The notes below the pieces were generated by a model, which had not been told where the DNA came from, did not search any database, and saw only the letters and a list, made by a program, of their open reading frames with translations. The position numbers and the translations under genes were made by a program. A stretch of DNA of 64,000 nucleotides from Planctomycetaceae bacterium (GTDB taxonomy: Bacteria > Planctomycetota > Planctomycetia > Planctomycetales > Planctomycetaceae), in NCBI GenBank assembly GCA_028284145.1, contig JANQSH010000198.1, positions 92,292 to 156,291 on the forward strand, in the 5' to 3' direction. Below, in pieces: positions 18,456-29,200 of the stretch (position 1 is its first letter; each line of letters starts with the position of its first letter).

Positions 18456-18583
18456 TGACACCTTTCTTCAATTCACCGAAAACCATTCCCGCCGGAATTC
18501 ATTGATTTCCTGGGCGGGACAAAACGAAAAAAACTGATGGCAATTCTCATCGGATGAACTCCTGTCATCCTTCAGCCATCAGA

Positions 18584-18689
18584 CTGGAAAGTATTACGCT
18601 CTTCTGTGCCGCGATGAGCGTCGATTGGCCTGCATATACAACAGGCCTCCACGAGCCAGAGACGTCACACCAGAAGGTAAACTGCTCTA
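18584..18689 (+). repeat. Dispersed repeat family A, copy A4
   Basis: It begins CTGGAAAGTATTACGCTC, contains GTGCCGCGATGAGCGTCG and CGAGCCAGAGACGTCACACC, and ends GGTAAACTGCTCTA. It lies in the 450-base gap between infC and fliM; the remainder of that gap shows no gene. Confidence 0.85.
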
Positions 18690-18906
18690 AAACACCTGAT
18701 ATCGTTGCAGGTGAGACGGACCAGGAAAAGGCACAAATCATCCTGCAACCTGACGGAAGTCTATCGTTCCTGATATTACTAATACACCCCAAGGCTCGAT
18801 CCGTCAAGAACTTGAGCCGATTGTCGCTGTGTATTGGACGCGATTTTGTAGATCGTTTTCAGTCCGGTTTGAGGCCCCGGCCAATTAAGGAGGATTTTGG
18901 TTACGG

Positions 18907-19986
18907 TCATTGGGGCATCGTTGAATCCTCGGGCGGTGTCTTTTTCGGCTCGATCGGGTCAATTCCGCGCTGAGCCAGTTTCTGGCGTACCACCTCCTGC
19001 GGGTGCTCGATTTGCTTTCCAATCTGAATGGCTTTATGTCCTCGATATCGACCCGGGCTGGCGCCAAATAACGGCCGACCTTCAACCAACACTTTCAATG
19101 GTTCGTGCTTGTCGACCTCCGTCACAATCACGTCGCCCACGGCCAGATTGGAGAATTCCTGCGCTGTCAGGTTGGTTTTTGCCAACTGCACGACCATTTC
19201 CACACCAGCTTGTGAGACACCCGCTTCCAGATTCACCTGCTGGGCCGGACTGACGTCCTTGCGTCGATAGGCCGACCAGGAATCGGCTGTTAATGCACCT
19301 GCCAACGGTTCGATCGTTGTGAACGGCACGCAAAGATTCATGATGCCCCGTGTGTCGCTCATTGTGATCTCAAAGCTGATCAACACGACCACTTCGTTCG
19401 GAGGAACGATTTGTACGATCTGCGGATTGCTCTCAACCTGAGTCACTTTCAATTTGAGATCGCAAATGTTCTGCCACGCATTCTCCAAACCGACGATCGC
19501 GGCATCGGTAATTCGCCGTACCAGTCGCAATTCAATTTCTGTCAATGGTCGGCTCGGCAAATTCCCCGTCATGTGTCGCCCGCCACCCAGCAGCCGATCG
19601 ACAATCGGAAAAATGATCGACGGATTCAAATCGAGAATAAGATTGCCATCCAAACCTTCAGAATGCAACAGGTTGAAACAGGTCGGGTTTTCCAGGCTGA
19701 ATACGAATTCGCTGTAGGTGAGCTGATCGGCGCTGATCAACTTCACTTCGACGATCGTGCGGAGCATTCCACTCAAAGCTGCGCCAAGTTCCCGACTGAA
19801 ACCATCGTGCAGTGCCTGAAAGGCCCGCATCTGATCTTTGCTGACTCGCTCAGGACGTTTGAAGTCGTACACGCTGATTTGCGTGTTCATATCCTTCTTG
19901 ACATTGCCCCCCCCTCCACTTTGTGTGCCGGGATCGAGTGCCGCCAGAAGAGATTCGACTTCAGTTTGGCTTAAGACATCCGTCAT
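18907..19986 (-). CDS. fliM: Flagellar motor switch protein FliM
   Basis: FliM is a C-ring component that receives CheY-P and switches flagellar rotation. The 359-residue protein has the N-terminal CheY-binding-like segment [13 protein letters not shown], the middle CheC-like domain ([52 protein letters not shown]), and the C-terminal SpoA/FliN-like domain ([20 protein letters not shown]). A glycine-rich linker (SGGGGN) follows the N-terminal motif. The C-terminus extends about 30 residues past the domain and is proline-rich. No other flagellar gene lies in the window, so fliM is isolated from the usual fliL-fliN context here. Confidence 0.96.
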   Translation of the reverse strand: MTDVLSQTEVESLLAALDPGTQSGGGGNVKKDMNTQISVYDFKRPERVSKDQMRAFQALHDGFSRELGAALSGMLRTIVEVKLISADQLTYSEFVFSLENPTCFNLLHSEGLDGNLILDLNPSIIFPIVDRLLGGGRHMTGNLPSRPLTEIELRLVRRITDAAIVGLENAWQNICDLKLKVTQVESNPQIVQIVPPNEVVVLISFEITMSDTRGIMNLCVPFTTIEPLAGALTADSWSAYRRKDVSPAQQVNLEAGVSQAGVEMVVQLAKTNLTAQEFSNLAVGDVIVTEVDKHEPLKVLVEGRPLFGASPGRYRGHKAIQIGKQIEHPQEVVRQKLAQRGIDPIEPKKTPPEDSTMPQ

Positions 19987-20025
19987 CCGTGACCTCCGTC
20001 TTCCGCCGCCGGAAAAAGCTGATCG

Positions 20026-21303
20026 TCAGCCCTTCAATTGCCCGGCGCCGTGGACCACGTATTTGTAACTGGTTAGTTCCCGCAAGCCGCACGGCCCGCG
20101 GGCGTGAAATTTGTCGGTGCTGATACCAATCTCCGCACCCAACCCGAACTCTTCCCCGTCGTTGAAGCGGGTGCTGGCATTCACGATGACCGCTGACGAA
20201 TCAATCGCTGTCGAAAATCGCTGCGAAGCGGGCAGGTCGTCGGTGACAATCGCCTCGGTATGGCCCGAACTGTATTGATTGATGTGTGAGATGGCACTTT
20301 CCAAATCATCGACCACATGGACCGAAATGATCAAATCCAAATACTCGGCGCCATAATCTTCTTCGGTTGCCGGTTCCGCATCTGGTATCCATTTCAGTGC
20401 TTCGGGCGAACAGCGTAACTCCACATCCTGCTCTTTGAGTGCCCTGGCGATGGCTGGCAGAAACTCTTCCGCCACGTCGCGATGCACAATCAGCGATTCC
20501 GCCGCGTTGCAGACGCCTGGTCGCTGGCATTTGCTGTTCACCGTAATCTCAACCGCGAGCGACAAATCAGCCAACTTATCGACATAGACGTGGCAGTTGC
20601 CATCGAAATGTTTAATCACCGGCATCGTCGCTTCACTCGTGACCCGTTCGATCAATCCTTTGCCGCCGCGCGGGATCGTGACATCAATCAACTCTTTCAG
20701 TCGCAGAAAACGTCCGACCGCTTCCCGGTCTGTCGTCTCCACAAGTTGTACCGCATGACGTGGGAGATCAGTCTGTTCCAGCGCATCGGCCAAAATCGCA
20801 TGAAACGCCTGATTGCTGTGAAACGCTTCCTTGCCGCCGCGAAGGATAACCGCGTTGCCACTCTTCACACACAATGCCGCTGCATCGACGGTCACGTTTG
20901 GCCGGCTTTCATAGATGAAAAAGACCACACCCAGCGGGACACGCACGCGCGTCACGAGCAACCCATTCGGCCGGGAATTGCTTTCGATGACCTCGCCGAT
21001 GGGGTCGGGCAATAGAGCAATCTGTTCCAATGCCGCCGCAATGTTCTCCAGTCGATCTTCGGTCAACCGGAGGCGATCGATGGCAGCATCGGTCAGGCCA
21101 TAGTTGGGAGCCTGTTCAAGATCGCGCGCGTTTTCGTCGATCAATGTCGTGGTTCGTTCGCGGATCAAATCCGCCGCGCAACGCAGCCATTCGATTTTCT
21201 TCGCACCGGAAACGGTCATCAGTTCGCGCGAAGCGGTTTTGGCACGCTCGGCAACGTCCCGCGTGTAGGTTTCCAGATCGGTCAATGTTTCGGTGGCGTT
21301 CAC
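20026..21303 (-). CDS. proA: Gamma-glutamyl phosphate reductase
   Basis: It reduces gamma-glutamyl phosphate to glutamate semialdehyde with NADPH, the second step of proline synthesis. The 425-residue length is typical of ProA. Recognisable motifs are [37 protein letters not shown], the catalytic cysteine in [14 protein letters not shown], and the C-terminal [19 protein letters not shown]. The start at 21303 is GTG. No proB is adjacent. fliM lies 39 bases downstream on the same strand, which might be chance. Repeat A5 begins 41 bases upstream of the start. Confidence 0.97.
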   Translation of the reverse strand: MNATETLTDLETYTRDVAERAKTASRELMTVSGAKKIEWLRCAADLIRERTTTLIDENARDLEQAPNYGLTDAAIDRLRLTEDRLENIAAALEQIALLPDPIGEVIESNSRPNGLLVTRVRVPLGVVFFIYESRPNVTVDAAALCVKSGNAVILRGGKEAFHSNQAFHAILADALEQTDLPRHAVQLVETTDREAVGRFLRLKELIDVTIPRGGKGLIERVTSEATMPVIKHFDGNCHVYVDKLADLSLAVEITVNSKCQRPGVCNAAESLIVHRDVAEEFLPAIARALKEQDVELRCSPEALKWIPDAEPATEEDYGAEYLDLIISVHVVDDLESAISHINQYSSGHTEAIVTDDLPASQRFSTAIDSSAVIVNASTRFNDGEEFGLGAEIGISTDKFHARGPCGLRELTSYKYVVHGAGQLKG

Positions 21304-21343
21304 AATGGGGCCTCACTCCCGGTTCTGTCTCAGTGTTGATCGT

Positions 21344-21447
21344 CTGGAGCGTATTACGCTCTTCTGTGGCGCGAAAATTGTCTTTTGGTCTGCAAACGCA
21401 GACTCCCACGAGCGGGAACCGTCACACGATAAAGGGAAACTGCTCTA
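21344..21447 (+). repeat. Dispersed repeat family A, copy A5
   Basis: It begins CTGGAGCGTATTACGCTC and ends GGGAAACTGCTCTA. Its middle differs from copies A1 and A4 (GTGGCGCGAAAATTGTC rather than GTGCCGCGATGAGCGTC) and pairs with copy A10, so at least two sub-types exist. Confidence 0.85.
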
Positions 21448-21594
21448 TCTTATCGCGACTGACCGGAGCAGGAGAAGTATCGGCGAATGCAAAATTTGTG
21501 TCAACGCCCGTTCAGACCGGCATTTATGAGCCTTCCCGCCTTGTTTTGGGACGGATTTGGTGTGGCAATTTGTCCACTGGGAGAATGAAGGGTT

Positions 21595-21795
21595 TTACCA
21601 GGCAGCACGGACAGGCATTTCCACGTCGCTTACATCATCATCGCGAACAACCTTGTGCTGCATGTCCCGAAATTGATCTCGTGAAATCAGCACGTAGTAC
21701 GTGTGCGTCTGATCGTCTTCGATCTCGACAGGATCGCCACCACTCTTTGCGAGAGCGTCGCGTATCTCATCCGGGTTTGTCAGTTTTGGTGCCAT
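21595..21795 (-). CDS. Small conserved-looking protein of unknown function, probably leaderless
   Basis: A 66-residue acidic protein: MAPKLTNPDEIRDALAK, then a GGDPVEIEDDQTHTYYVLI strand-like core, then SRDQFRDMQHK and a DDDVSDVEMPV tail. I do not recognise a named family; size and the YYVLISRDQF segment are reminiscent of antitoxin-like or regulatory small proteins, but no toxin partner is adjacent. The ATG at 21793-21795 is supported by a promoter whose -10 box ends 7 bases before it, leaving no room for a leader or a ribosome binding site. A longer upstream extension of the frame is therefore unlikely to be translated. Confidence 0.6.
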   Translation of the reverse strand: MAPKLTNPDEIRDALAKSGGDPVEIEDDQTHTYYVLISRDQFRDMQHKVVRDDDVSDVEMPVRAAW

Positions 21796-21802
21796 GTGAA
21801 AG

Positions 21803-21832
21803 ATTATAACATAATGACAGGCGTAGGAACAA
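21803..21832 (-). promoter_or_regulatory. Promoter positioned for a leaderless transcript
   Basis: On the minus strand TTGTTC (21827-21832), an 18-base spacer, and a perfect TATAAT (21803-21808). Seven bases separate the -10 box from the A of the ATG at 21795, so transcription should start at or next to the start codon. Confidence 0.5.
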
Positions 21833-22127
21833 AGGAAGACTGAGAAAAGAAACGCCGTCTGCTTTTCCTGCGATCGACATGCCGATGATTTTTCCGCTAC
21901 CTGCCGGTTATGATGTGCTTGAGCAGACCAGTTTCGGCACACGCAGTGGTACTGGTCGCAATTCACACACCTTGCATGGCTGTCCTGGTTAGTGAGTTCT
22001 GAATTGCTGGTGATTACAGAGAACCCGCATTCGGAAAACCAAACCTTTTTTGTTAAACAGACCCACTATCCACTTTTCCGGGGAAGACCATACATTATTA
22101 CCAGTTGTCCTTCGCGAACTGCACCGC

Positions 22128-22156
22128 TTGGATGGCTTGTTCCTGTTCGCTACAAT
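22128..22156 (+). promoter_or_regulatory. Candidate promoter of the M16 peptidase pair
   Basis: TTGGAT (22128-22133) and TACAAT (22151-22156) are separated by 17 bases, 50 bases upstream of the first M16 start. The rest of the 21809-22206 gap shows no other feature. Confidence 0.45.
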
Positions 22157-22206
22157 CTGGTTGCGGTGGAGTTGGATTTTTCCTGCCGTGATGAACAGGA
22201 TGAAAT

Positions 22207-23454
22207 ATGCAGACACAACAGATTGAGGTCAAAACGTGGGAGAACGGGTTGACCCTCGCAGTAGAACGGATGCCATCCGTCGGGTCGGCGGCGTTTTCTA
22301 TTCTGGTTCCCGGAGGCAGCAATTACGATCCTCGGGAAAAAAGAGGAACAGCAACCGCACTGTCCGAATTACTGATGCGTGGTGCGGGTGATCGCGACTC
22401 CCGGCAACTCTCTTCGGCTCTCGATGATCTTGGGGTACAACGCCACAACGGAGCTGGCAGCAGCCATGTCAGTTTTGGTGGCGCAACATTGTCCGACAGC
22501 ATTCACGATGCGTTGCGGATCTTTGCCGACGTCATTCGCCGGCCCTGGATTCCCGATGATCATTTTGCCGCTGTCCGTTCGGGGATCGAGCAATCACTAC
22601 TTTCCGTCGAAGACGAACCTCGGCAGAAACTGATGGTCGAATTGTGGCAGCGCACATTCGATGCACCCTGGGGGCTGTCGTCGGATGGATCGCTCGAATG
22701 CCTGCCGAATTTGACGATCGATGGCGTACAAGGCCATTATGAGCAATGCTTTCGTCCCAATGGCACTATTATTGGCGTTGCAGGGAATGTCGATATCGCC
22801 CAACTGCAGGCAACCATCGACGAATTATTCGGTGACTGGGAGCCCAGGCCGGAACCCACGTTTGAAACCACTCCGCACGGCCCATCGATCGATGCAATCG
22901 AACATGATTCCGCCCAGACACATATTGGTCTGGCTTATCCGAGTGTGCCATATCGTGATGAAAATTATTATGCGGCCTGGGCCGCGGTCAGCGTACTCTC
23001 CGGTGGGATGAGTTCCCGGCTGTTCACCGAAGTTCGAGAGAAACGGGGACTCTGTTACGCGATTTCCGCCTCGTTGAATACGCTGCCGCATGAAGCGCGC
23101 GTTGTCTGTTACGCCGGGACAGAGAATGATCGTGCTCAGGAAACGCTCGATGTGACGCTGCATGAAATTCACCGGTTGGGGCAGGGAATTACGGACGAGG
23201 AACTAAACTGCTGCAAGGCACGTGCGAAAAGTGCGTTAATCATGCAGCAGGAGTCGGCCATGTCCCGGTCCGGCTCGATCGCGCGGGATTGGTATCATCT
23301 CCAGCGAATCGTCACATTAAGCGAAGTGCGATCGAAGATTGATGCGCTCGATGTCTCTCACGTACTCGATTTCGTGCATCAGCATCCGCCCCGCGATCTG
23401 ACCATTCTGACAATCGGGCCGAAACCGTTGGAGGTGCCCAGTGAAATTTCGTGA
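22207..23454 (+). CDS. M16-family peptidase-like subunit, catalytic motif lost
   Basis: A 415-residue insulinase/processing-peptidase fold protein. It shows the M16 domain order ([20 protein letters not shown], then a long middle, then the [20 protein letters not shown] motif in the second half), but at the position of the zinc-binding HxxEH it reads LSELLMRG. It is thus probably the non-catalytic partner of the next gene, as in heterodimeric M16B proteins such as PqqF-like or mitochondrial processing peptidase pairs. The retained R...Y-type motif in EKRGLCY fits a substrate-binding role. Its 3' end overlaps the catalytic subunit by 14 bases, which supports co-translation. AGGA lies upstream of the start. 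Confidence 0.9.
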   Translation: MQTQQIEVKTWENGLTLAVERMPSVGSAAFSILVPGGSNYDPREKRGTATALSELLMRGAGDRDSRQLSSALDDLGVQRHNGAGSSHVSFGGATLSDSIHDALRIFADVIRRPWIPDDHFAAVRSGIEQSLLSVEDEPRQKLMVELWQRTFDAPWGLSSDGSLECLPNLTIDGVQGHYEQCFRPNGTIIGVAGNVDIAQLQATIDELFGDWEPRPEPTFETTPHGPSIDAIEHDSAQTHIGLAYPSVPYRDENYYAAWAAVSVLSGGMSSRLFTEVREKRGLCYAISASLNTLPHEARVVCYAGTENDRAQETLDVTLHEIHRLGQGITDEELNCCKARAKSALIMQQESAMSRSGSIARDWYHLQRIVTLSEVRSKIDALDVSHVLDFVHQHPPRDLTILTIGPKPLEVPSEIS

Positions 23455-24691
23455 ACGAGTGTTGGACAACGGCTTGCGGATTATCTCCGAGTGGAATCCG
23501 CTGGCTCACAGCATGGCGATCGGCTTTTTCGTGCGGACCGGCTCGCGCGATGAAACCACGGTCATCTCCGGTGTCAGTCATTTTCTGGAACACATGGCCT
23601 TCAAGGGGAACGAAAAGTACCAGGCCGACGACGTGAACCGGATTCTCGATGAAATCGGTGCCAAGTCGAATGCGTCGACCAGCGAAGAGATAACGAAATA
23701 CTGGGCCGCGATTTTGCCCGAATATCTGCCACAGGCGTTCGAGCTTGTCGCTGGTTTGATTACGCCCTCGCTGCGCCAGGATGACTTCGATATGGAAAAA
23801 AATGTCATTCTCGAAGAGATCGCCATGTATGAGGATCTGCCGTCGTTTACGCTTTACGACAAGATGATGCAGGCACATTTCGCCGGGCATCCGCTGGGGC
23901 AGTCGATTCTCGGAACGCCGGAAAGCATTGCCGATTTGACGTCCGAGCAAATGCGTGAGTACCATCGCGATCACTACGTCGCCGGGAATGTCACGCTGGC
24001 AATTGCCGGAAATTTCGATTGGGAGGAGGTCAACCGGCTGGCGGATCAATGCTGTGGTTGGTGGCCTGCAGGGGAAGTCGATCGCTCTACGTTTGAAGCA
24101 CAACCGGAACCGGGAACACTCGTCTTCCCCAAAGACGACAGTCATCAGCAGTATTGTATGCAGATGTCTCCCGCACCTCCGGCGAACAGTCCATTACGTT
24201 TTGCAGCGGAAGTGCTGGCCGTGATTGTCGGTGATGATTCCGGTAGCCGGATGTACTGGGATCTCGTTGAGCCGGGGGATGTCGAAGTGGCCGAGTTGGG
24301 GCATTACGAATATGATGGCAGCGGCAGTTACGCCACCTATGTGAGCGCGAGGCCGGAGGCAGTTGAACTGGCGTTGGCGCGCATCTCAGACATTTATGAC
24401 GCGGTGAATTCCGAAGGGGTGACAGAAGAAGAGCTGGAGCGCGCGAAGAAAAAGGCCGCCTCGCGAATCGTACTTCGCAGCGAACGCCCGATGAGTCGGC
24501 TCTCGTTGTTGGGAGGCAATTGGATCTATCGGGGCACATATCGGTCTGTCGAAGACGACTTGAACACGCTGCAGTCGATCACACTCAAGGACGTTCGCGA
24601 ACTGCTCGACGCCTATCCGCTGGGACAGATGACGACCGTTGCTGTCGGTCCCTTGAATTCGCTCGATGGGCCGGTTGGCGTGCCGGGGTAA
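23441..24691 (+). CDS. M16-family zinc metallopeptidase, catalytic subunit
   Basis: A 416-residue protein with the inverted zinc motif HxxEH in [15 protein letters not shown] (about residues 47-61) and the third zinc ligand in [12 protein letters not shown]. The C-terminal half is less conserved, with the expected [20 protein letters not shown] helix. It probably cleaves peptides or processes exported proteins; no signal peptide is seen. It forms an operon with the inactive homologue immediately upstream (14-base overlap). The two together match the two-chain M16B layout. The following 270 bases to the GT39-like gene show nothing. Confidence 0.94.
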   Translation: MKFRERVLDNGLRIISEWNPLAHSMAIGFFVRTGSRDETTVISGVSHFLEHMAFKGNEKYQADDVNRILDEIGAKSNASTSEEITKYWAAILPEYLPQAFELVAGLITPSLRQDDFDMEKNVILEEIAMYEDLPSFTLYDKMMQAHFAGHPLGQSILGTPESIADLTSEQMREYHRDHYVAGNVTLAIAGNFDWEEVNRLADQCCGWWPAGEVDRSTFEAQPEPGTLVFPKDDSHQQYCMQMSPAPPANSPLRFAAEVLAVIVGDDSGSRMYWDLVEPGDVEVAELGHYEYDGSGSYATYVSARPEAVELALARISDIYDAVNSEGVTEEELERAKKKAASRIVLRSERPMSRLSLLGGNWIYRGTYRSVEDDLNTLQSITLKDVRELLDAYPLGQMTTVAVGPLNSLDGPVGVPG

Positions 24692-24961
24692 AATGACCTC
24701 GATTCGAATCTCGTCGATGTCATCTTTTGACCTCGAACCTTTAAGAGCCTGACCGTTTTTCGATGTCGTATCTTTTGGATGTGAAAAGGTTTAGCGGTAT
24801 CAAACTCTGATCTTGACCTTCATCGTCGACCGGGCATACGATTCGTCGCGTTTTTCCTGTTCTGACAACTCAATGGCAGTTCTGCAGTCCCCGTGCGCAA
24901 CCGTACCGGGCCTGGTGGAAGTTTGATTCTTCGCGCAATTTTCCCAACGGAGTAGCCCGTT

Positions 24962-26233
24962 TTGTTGCGACCGCGCTTTTGTCTGTGGTTTATCCTCGCG
25001 ATTGCGCTGGCAGTTCGCCTGCTGGGAGCGGTCGCGTTGCAAAACCACCTGGGTGGCTGGTCGTCAGATCGGTTTCTCATTTCGGGTGATGCCGAGGGGT
25101 ACTGGGAGCTTTCCACTGCCATCGTGAATGGGTCGGAATTTGCAATCACCAATCCTCCGTTGCGCGTCATGCGGACGCCCGGTTTTCCGATCATCATAAG
25201 TTTGCCGATGTTTGTGTTCGGTGAAAATCATTTCGCCGTGCGGTTGTTTCTCGCTTTTCTTGGAGCGGTCGCCTGTGGTTTTGTTTTTCTGATTGGCCGA
25301 CGTTTGTTTGATGAACGAACAGGCATCGTTGCGACTGGATTCGCTGCCGTCTCGCCACTCTTTGTTGGCTTCAGTGTCGTCTTGTTGAGCGAAACCGCAT
25401 TCACGCTGTTCCTGCTCTTGAGCATGTATCTTTTCCTGCGACTGATCCAGTCCTGTCGAGAAGGCAGACGTGGGTGGAGACAACTAATGCTGGCTTTGAT
25501 AACGGGGCTATCAATGGGCTGGACGACCCTCATTCGTCCAGGCTGGATTGGCGGTGCCATTCTCTGCGGACTCACAATGCTGATACTCGTTCCAAACAAA
25601 AAACAGGCGGTGCTGGCAGCCGTTCTGTTGTCGCTGGGGACGGTGATGGTGTTGACACCCTGGGCCTGTCGCAATTTTCGCGTAACCGGACATTGGGTCT
25701 GGCTGTCACTCTGGTCCGGACCAAGTTTGTACGACGGACTTGGTCCACAGGCGAATGGTTCCAGTGACATGCAATTCTTCAAAGAGGAAAACACGCTGGC
25801 CATCATGTCGGAATACGAAATGGATCAACACTACAAACAGCGTGCCTGGGAAGTGGCTTTTCAAAATCCCCGACGTCTCTTTGATCTCGCGCTAATCAAA
25901 CTTGGGCGATTCTGGAAGATGTGGCCCAGTGCTCCACAATTGCAGCGTCCGCTCATTCACCTTGGGATGGCAGCGTACTCCATTCCCTTTTTTGCCGCCG
26001 TGCTGATTGGACTCTGGCGAAACCGCAATTCGTTGCTGATCTGGACGATGCTGGTTATGCCGGTTGCCTGGTTTTCATTTGTGCATTCCATCTTCGTTGG
26101 CTCGATTCGCTACCGCATGCCGGGCGAGTTTTTTCTGACAATTCTCGCAGCGGTGGGGATCTTGTGCTGTTGGGATTGGATTCGCTGCCGAGGTAAGGGT
26201 GACGATGCCGAAAAAATTCCTGTCTCCACCTGA
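24962..26233 (+). CDS. GT39/PMT-like membrane glycosyltransferase
   Basis: A 423-residue multi-pass membrane protein with about ten hydrophobic segments. The first loop contains FLISGDAEGYWELS, where the acidic pair after the first helix is typical of the GT-C fold (ArnT, PMT and dolichyl-phosphate-mannose transferases), followed by RTPGFPIIISLPMFVFG. These enzymes transfer a sugar from a polyprenyl-phosphate donor at the outer face of the membrane. Donor and acceptor are unknown. The start is a TTG at 24962 with GGAG about 12 bases before it, a long spacing; an adjacent second TTG is possible. The AsmA-like gene follows 24 bases downstream on the same strand. Confidence 0.8.
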   Translation: MLRPRFCLWFILAIALAVRLLGAVALQNHLGGWSSDRFLISGDAEGYWELSTAIVNGSEFAITNPPLRVMRTPGFPIIISLPMFVFGENHFAVRLFLAFLGAVACGFVFLIGRRLFDERTGIVATGFAAVSPLFVGFSVVLLSETAFTLFLLLSMYLFLRLIQSCREGRRGWRQLMLALITGLSMGWTTLIRPGWIGGAILCGLTMLILVPNKKQAVLAAVLLSLGTVMVLTPWACRNFRVTGHWVWLSLWSGPSLYDGLGPQANGSSDMQFFKEENTLAIMSEYEMDQHYKQRAWEVAFQNPRRLFDLALIKLGRFWKMWPSAPQLQRPLIHLGMAAYSIPFFAAVLIGLWRNRNSLLIWTMLVMPVAWFSFVHSIFVGSIRYRMPGEFFLTILAAVGILCCWDWIRCRGKGDDAEKIPVST

Positions 26234-26257
26234 ATTGAGTTCTGAAATCAGTTCCCG

Positions 26258-29200
26258 ATGACAATTCGCAAGACATTGCAATGGGTTGTCGCCATTGTCC
26301 TGCTGGGGACAGTGGTCGGAGGAACTTACGTCTATTCGCTGTGGGCTCGCAGTGATGAAATCCTGCGTCAGGAAATGCTGACCCGAATGACGCCAATTCT
26401 CTCCGGTTGCAAGCTGCACATTGAACGGGCGAATTACGACTGGAACCGGCGAGTGCGAGTGTTCAACATTACACTGACACTGCCGGGGCATGACGAACCA
26501 ATTGTTCGCGTCCCACAGGCGTTGGTCACGATCGACCGAGAGGAGTTTGCCCGTACCGAGCAGATTGTCATCCAACGGGTCGAGATCAGTCGGCCGGTTG
26601 TGAACCTGACACGTGACGCGAACGGCCGTTGGAATTTTCATGACTTGCCACAACCTCCCAGGTCGTACAGGACTTGTCCGGAATGGGTGGTGGATGAGGG
26701 AGCAGTCAACATTCGGATGGAGCATCCCAATGGGGAAGCTCCGCATGCTGTCGAAATCCATCACGCCAATTTGAAATTGATTCCCTCCGGGTACCGTCAA
26801 TACCTTGTTGATGGCAGCACGCAGATTGACAGTGCTGGCAATTTGACCGTCAACGGCAAATGGAATCTCGATACCAGGGTCTGGTCAGTGAAGGGGGGCA
26901 TGACAAACGTCGCGGCCAACCAGCAACTCGTCGCTTTGATTGCCGGAATCTCGACAGAGTTAAAAGGAAAGTTGGCGCGTGTCGACACGCAATTGCGGGG
27001 CATGGTCGGACTGAAGCCGGAAATAGTGGCCGAGAGCGATCACCCCTCATCATCACTTCTGCATTCTCCTCGTCCGCTCAATGGGTTTCACGACGACGGG
27101 ACCGATCCGTTTTTGCCACCGGATGGTCTACCGCGATCCACACCTGCCACTCCGTGGCGAACAGCCGACGCGAGTTCCGAATCGGTAACGCTGCCACAGC
27201 CTCGCCTGCCGGTTGCCGTTCCGGATTTCGATCTCGCCGGGCAGCTGGATGTCGACTTCAAGATTTCGCAAAAAGACGTGAGTTCTGAGCCCGACTTCCA
27301 GATGGATCTCAACGTTCGCAACGGCGCGTTTGAATACGATGTCCTGCCCTTTCCATTGCGCAATCTGAATGGTTCCTTTCGCTGGGATAACCAGAAATTT
27401 GTTGTGCGGAGTCTCGATGCCCGAAATGGCATCTCCCGGTTTTCCGTTTCCGGTCTGGTGGATCGGCAGACGGAAGCATCACAGTCGGAATTCACGCTGG
27501 CGTTATCCGACCTCGCTTTGGACGTACGACTCTACCGACGTTTGACGCCGCAGTTGAAAGCGTTGTTTGACAAAATTCGCCCCACGGGAAATGTCGATAT
27601 CTCCCTCAAGATGCGGCATGATGGTGCGGGAGGATGGAAGGCCGAGGGCTTCACGCTCGCCGGGAAAAATGGCACGATCACGCACGAAAATTTCCCTTAC
27701 GCCGTCCAGCAGGTGCATGGTACGATGCGACAGCAGGGTGAGGGCCTGCAGATGCAGTTTCGAGGCATGGTTGGGAAACGGCCGGTCGATGTCGTTGGAG
27801 CGACCAGTCACTTCGGGGCGGGCGCGCGTCATGACTATACAATCACCGCATTGAATGTTCCGCTGGAAGCGACACTGGTTGATGCCTGTCCGACCGCCAT
27901 GAAGAAGACAATCGAATCATTGCGGGCACAGGGCATGGCCAGCGTCCAAATCAAGTTCCACAATCCGCTGGGCAGCATTGGGAAAAAGTTTCAGATGAAA
28001 CTCGATGCCATCGTCAGCGAGAGCGCCATCCATCCTGTCTTTTTTCCGTACCGAGTGGAAAACCTGAGCGGTCGTATTCAGTTCGACTCCACTACCGGTT
28101 TGTGGAAATTTGAAAAGCTCAAAGGGACTCACAACGCCGCCGAGTTGACGGGGGAAGGCCGGTTCGCGATGAACACAGGCCCGACGGGAAAACTCGAAAT
28201 GGCGATTCGCGCGGAGAATGGTCGGTTCGACAGAGATTTGGAGATGGCCTTGCCGCTGCATTTGCGGCGCATCTGGAACCATTTCGCACCACAAGGGCGG
28301 CTCGATACGGTCGCCAGTGTGCATTGGTCTCCCGGATCATCACCGCAAATTGAGTTGCCAGTCGTCCGTGTTTCCGATGGCAGGATGCTGATGTCATTCT
28401 TCCCTTACCCGTTGCATCATGCTAGAGGGACCGGTTCATACAAAAATGGGAGAGTCGAAATTACGTCATTCAACGCACGCCATGAAGATACGAAAATTCG
28501 TGGCGTCGGTTTTGTACAGACGGCTGTAAATGGTGACTGGCGCGCTCGACTGACGCAGATTGACGTCGATGACCTGATCCCTGATCGTGTCTTCCGCAGA
28601 GCTCTGCCACCAGACTTGAGAGATGTCTTTGAAGAAATGGACCTGCAGGGGCCGGTGTCGGTTTCGGGCATGCTGGAATTCCGCGGCACCAAAAGACCAC
28701 AAGATCCGGTCACGGCTGCCTGGGATCTCGAAACGGTCTTCACCGGCAATGATATTGTGGCCGGGACCGATTTGGAAAATGTGCATGGCCACTTCTCGAT
28801 GCGTGGCACCTGGGATGGCAAACAGACGGTCATGCAGGGCGAGGTTGATCTCGATTCGCTCGCGGTGCTGGATTACCAGTTGACGCAGGTCAAAGGGCCG
28901 CTGCAACTTGTCGGAAACCGTATTACGGTTGGATCGGCCGATGTCTTTTCCCGAGAAGTGCGCGAGAAGAATGAGCAGATTCCCTATTCCAAACGGATTA
29001 CTGGAAGGGCCGTGGATGGCGTTGTAACGTTCGACGCTGTGGCAAATCTTTCAGACAACCCTGTCTATAATTTGCACATGACATTGAACAAAGGAAGTCT
29101 TGAAGAATACGCCAATCGCTACATGCCTGGCGTGAAAAATGTTAAGGGAGTGCTCAACGGCTGGATCGACTTGTACGGAACCGGCTCGTCGGTGAATCAG

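Noticed and set aside
23312..24145. A minus-strand open frame of about 277 codons
   Set aside because: It is antisense to the M16 peptidase pair and shows no domain.
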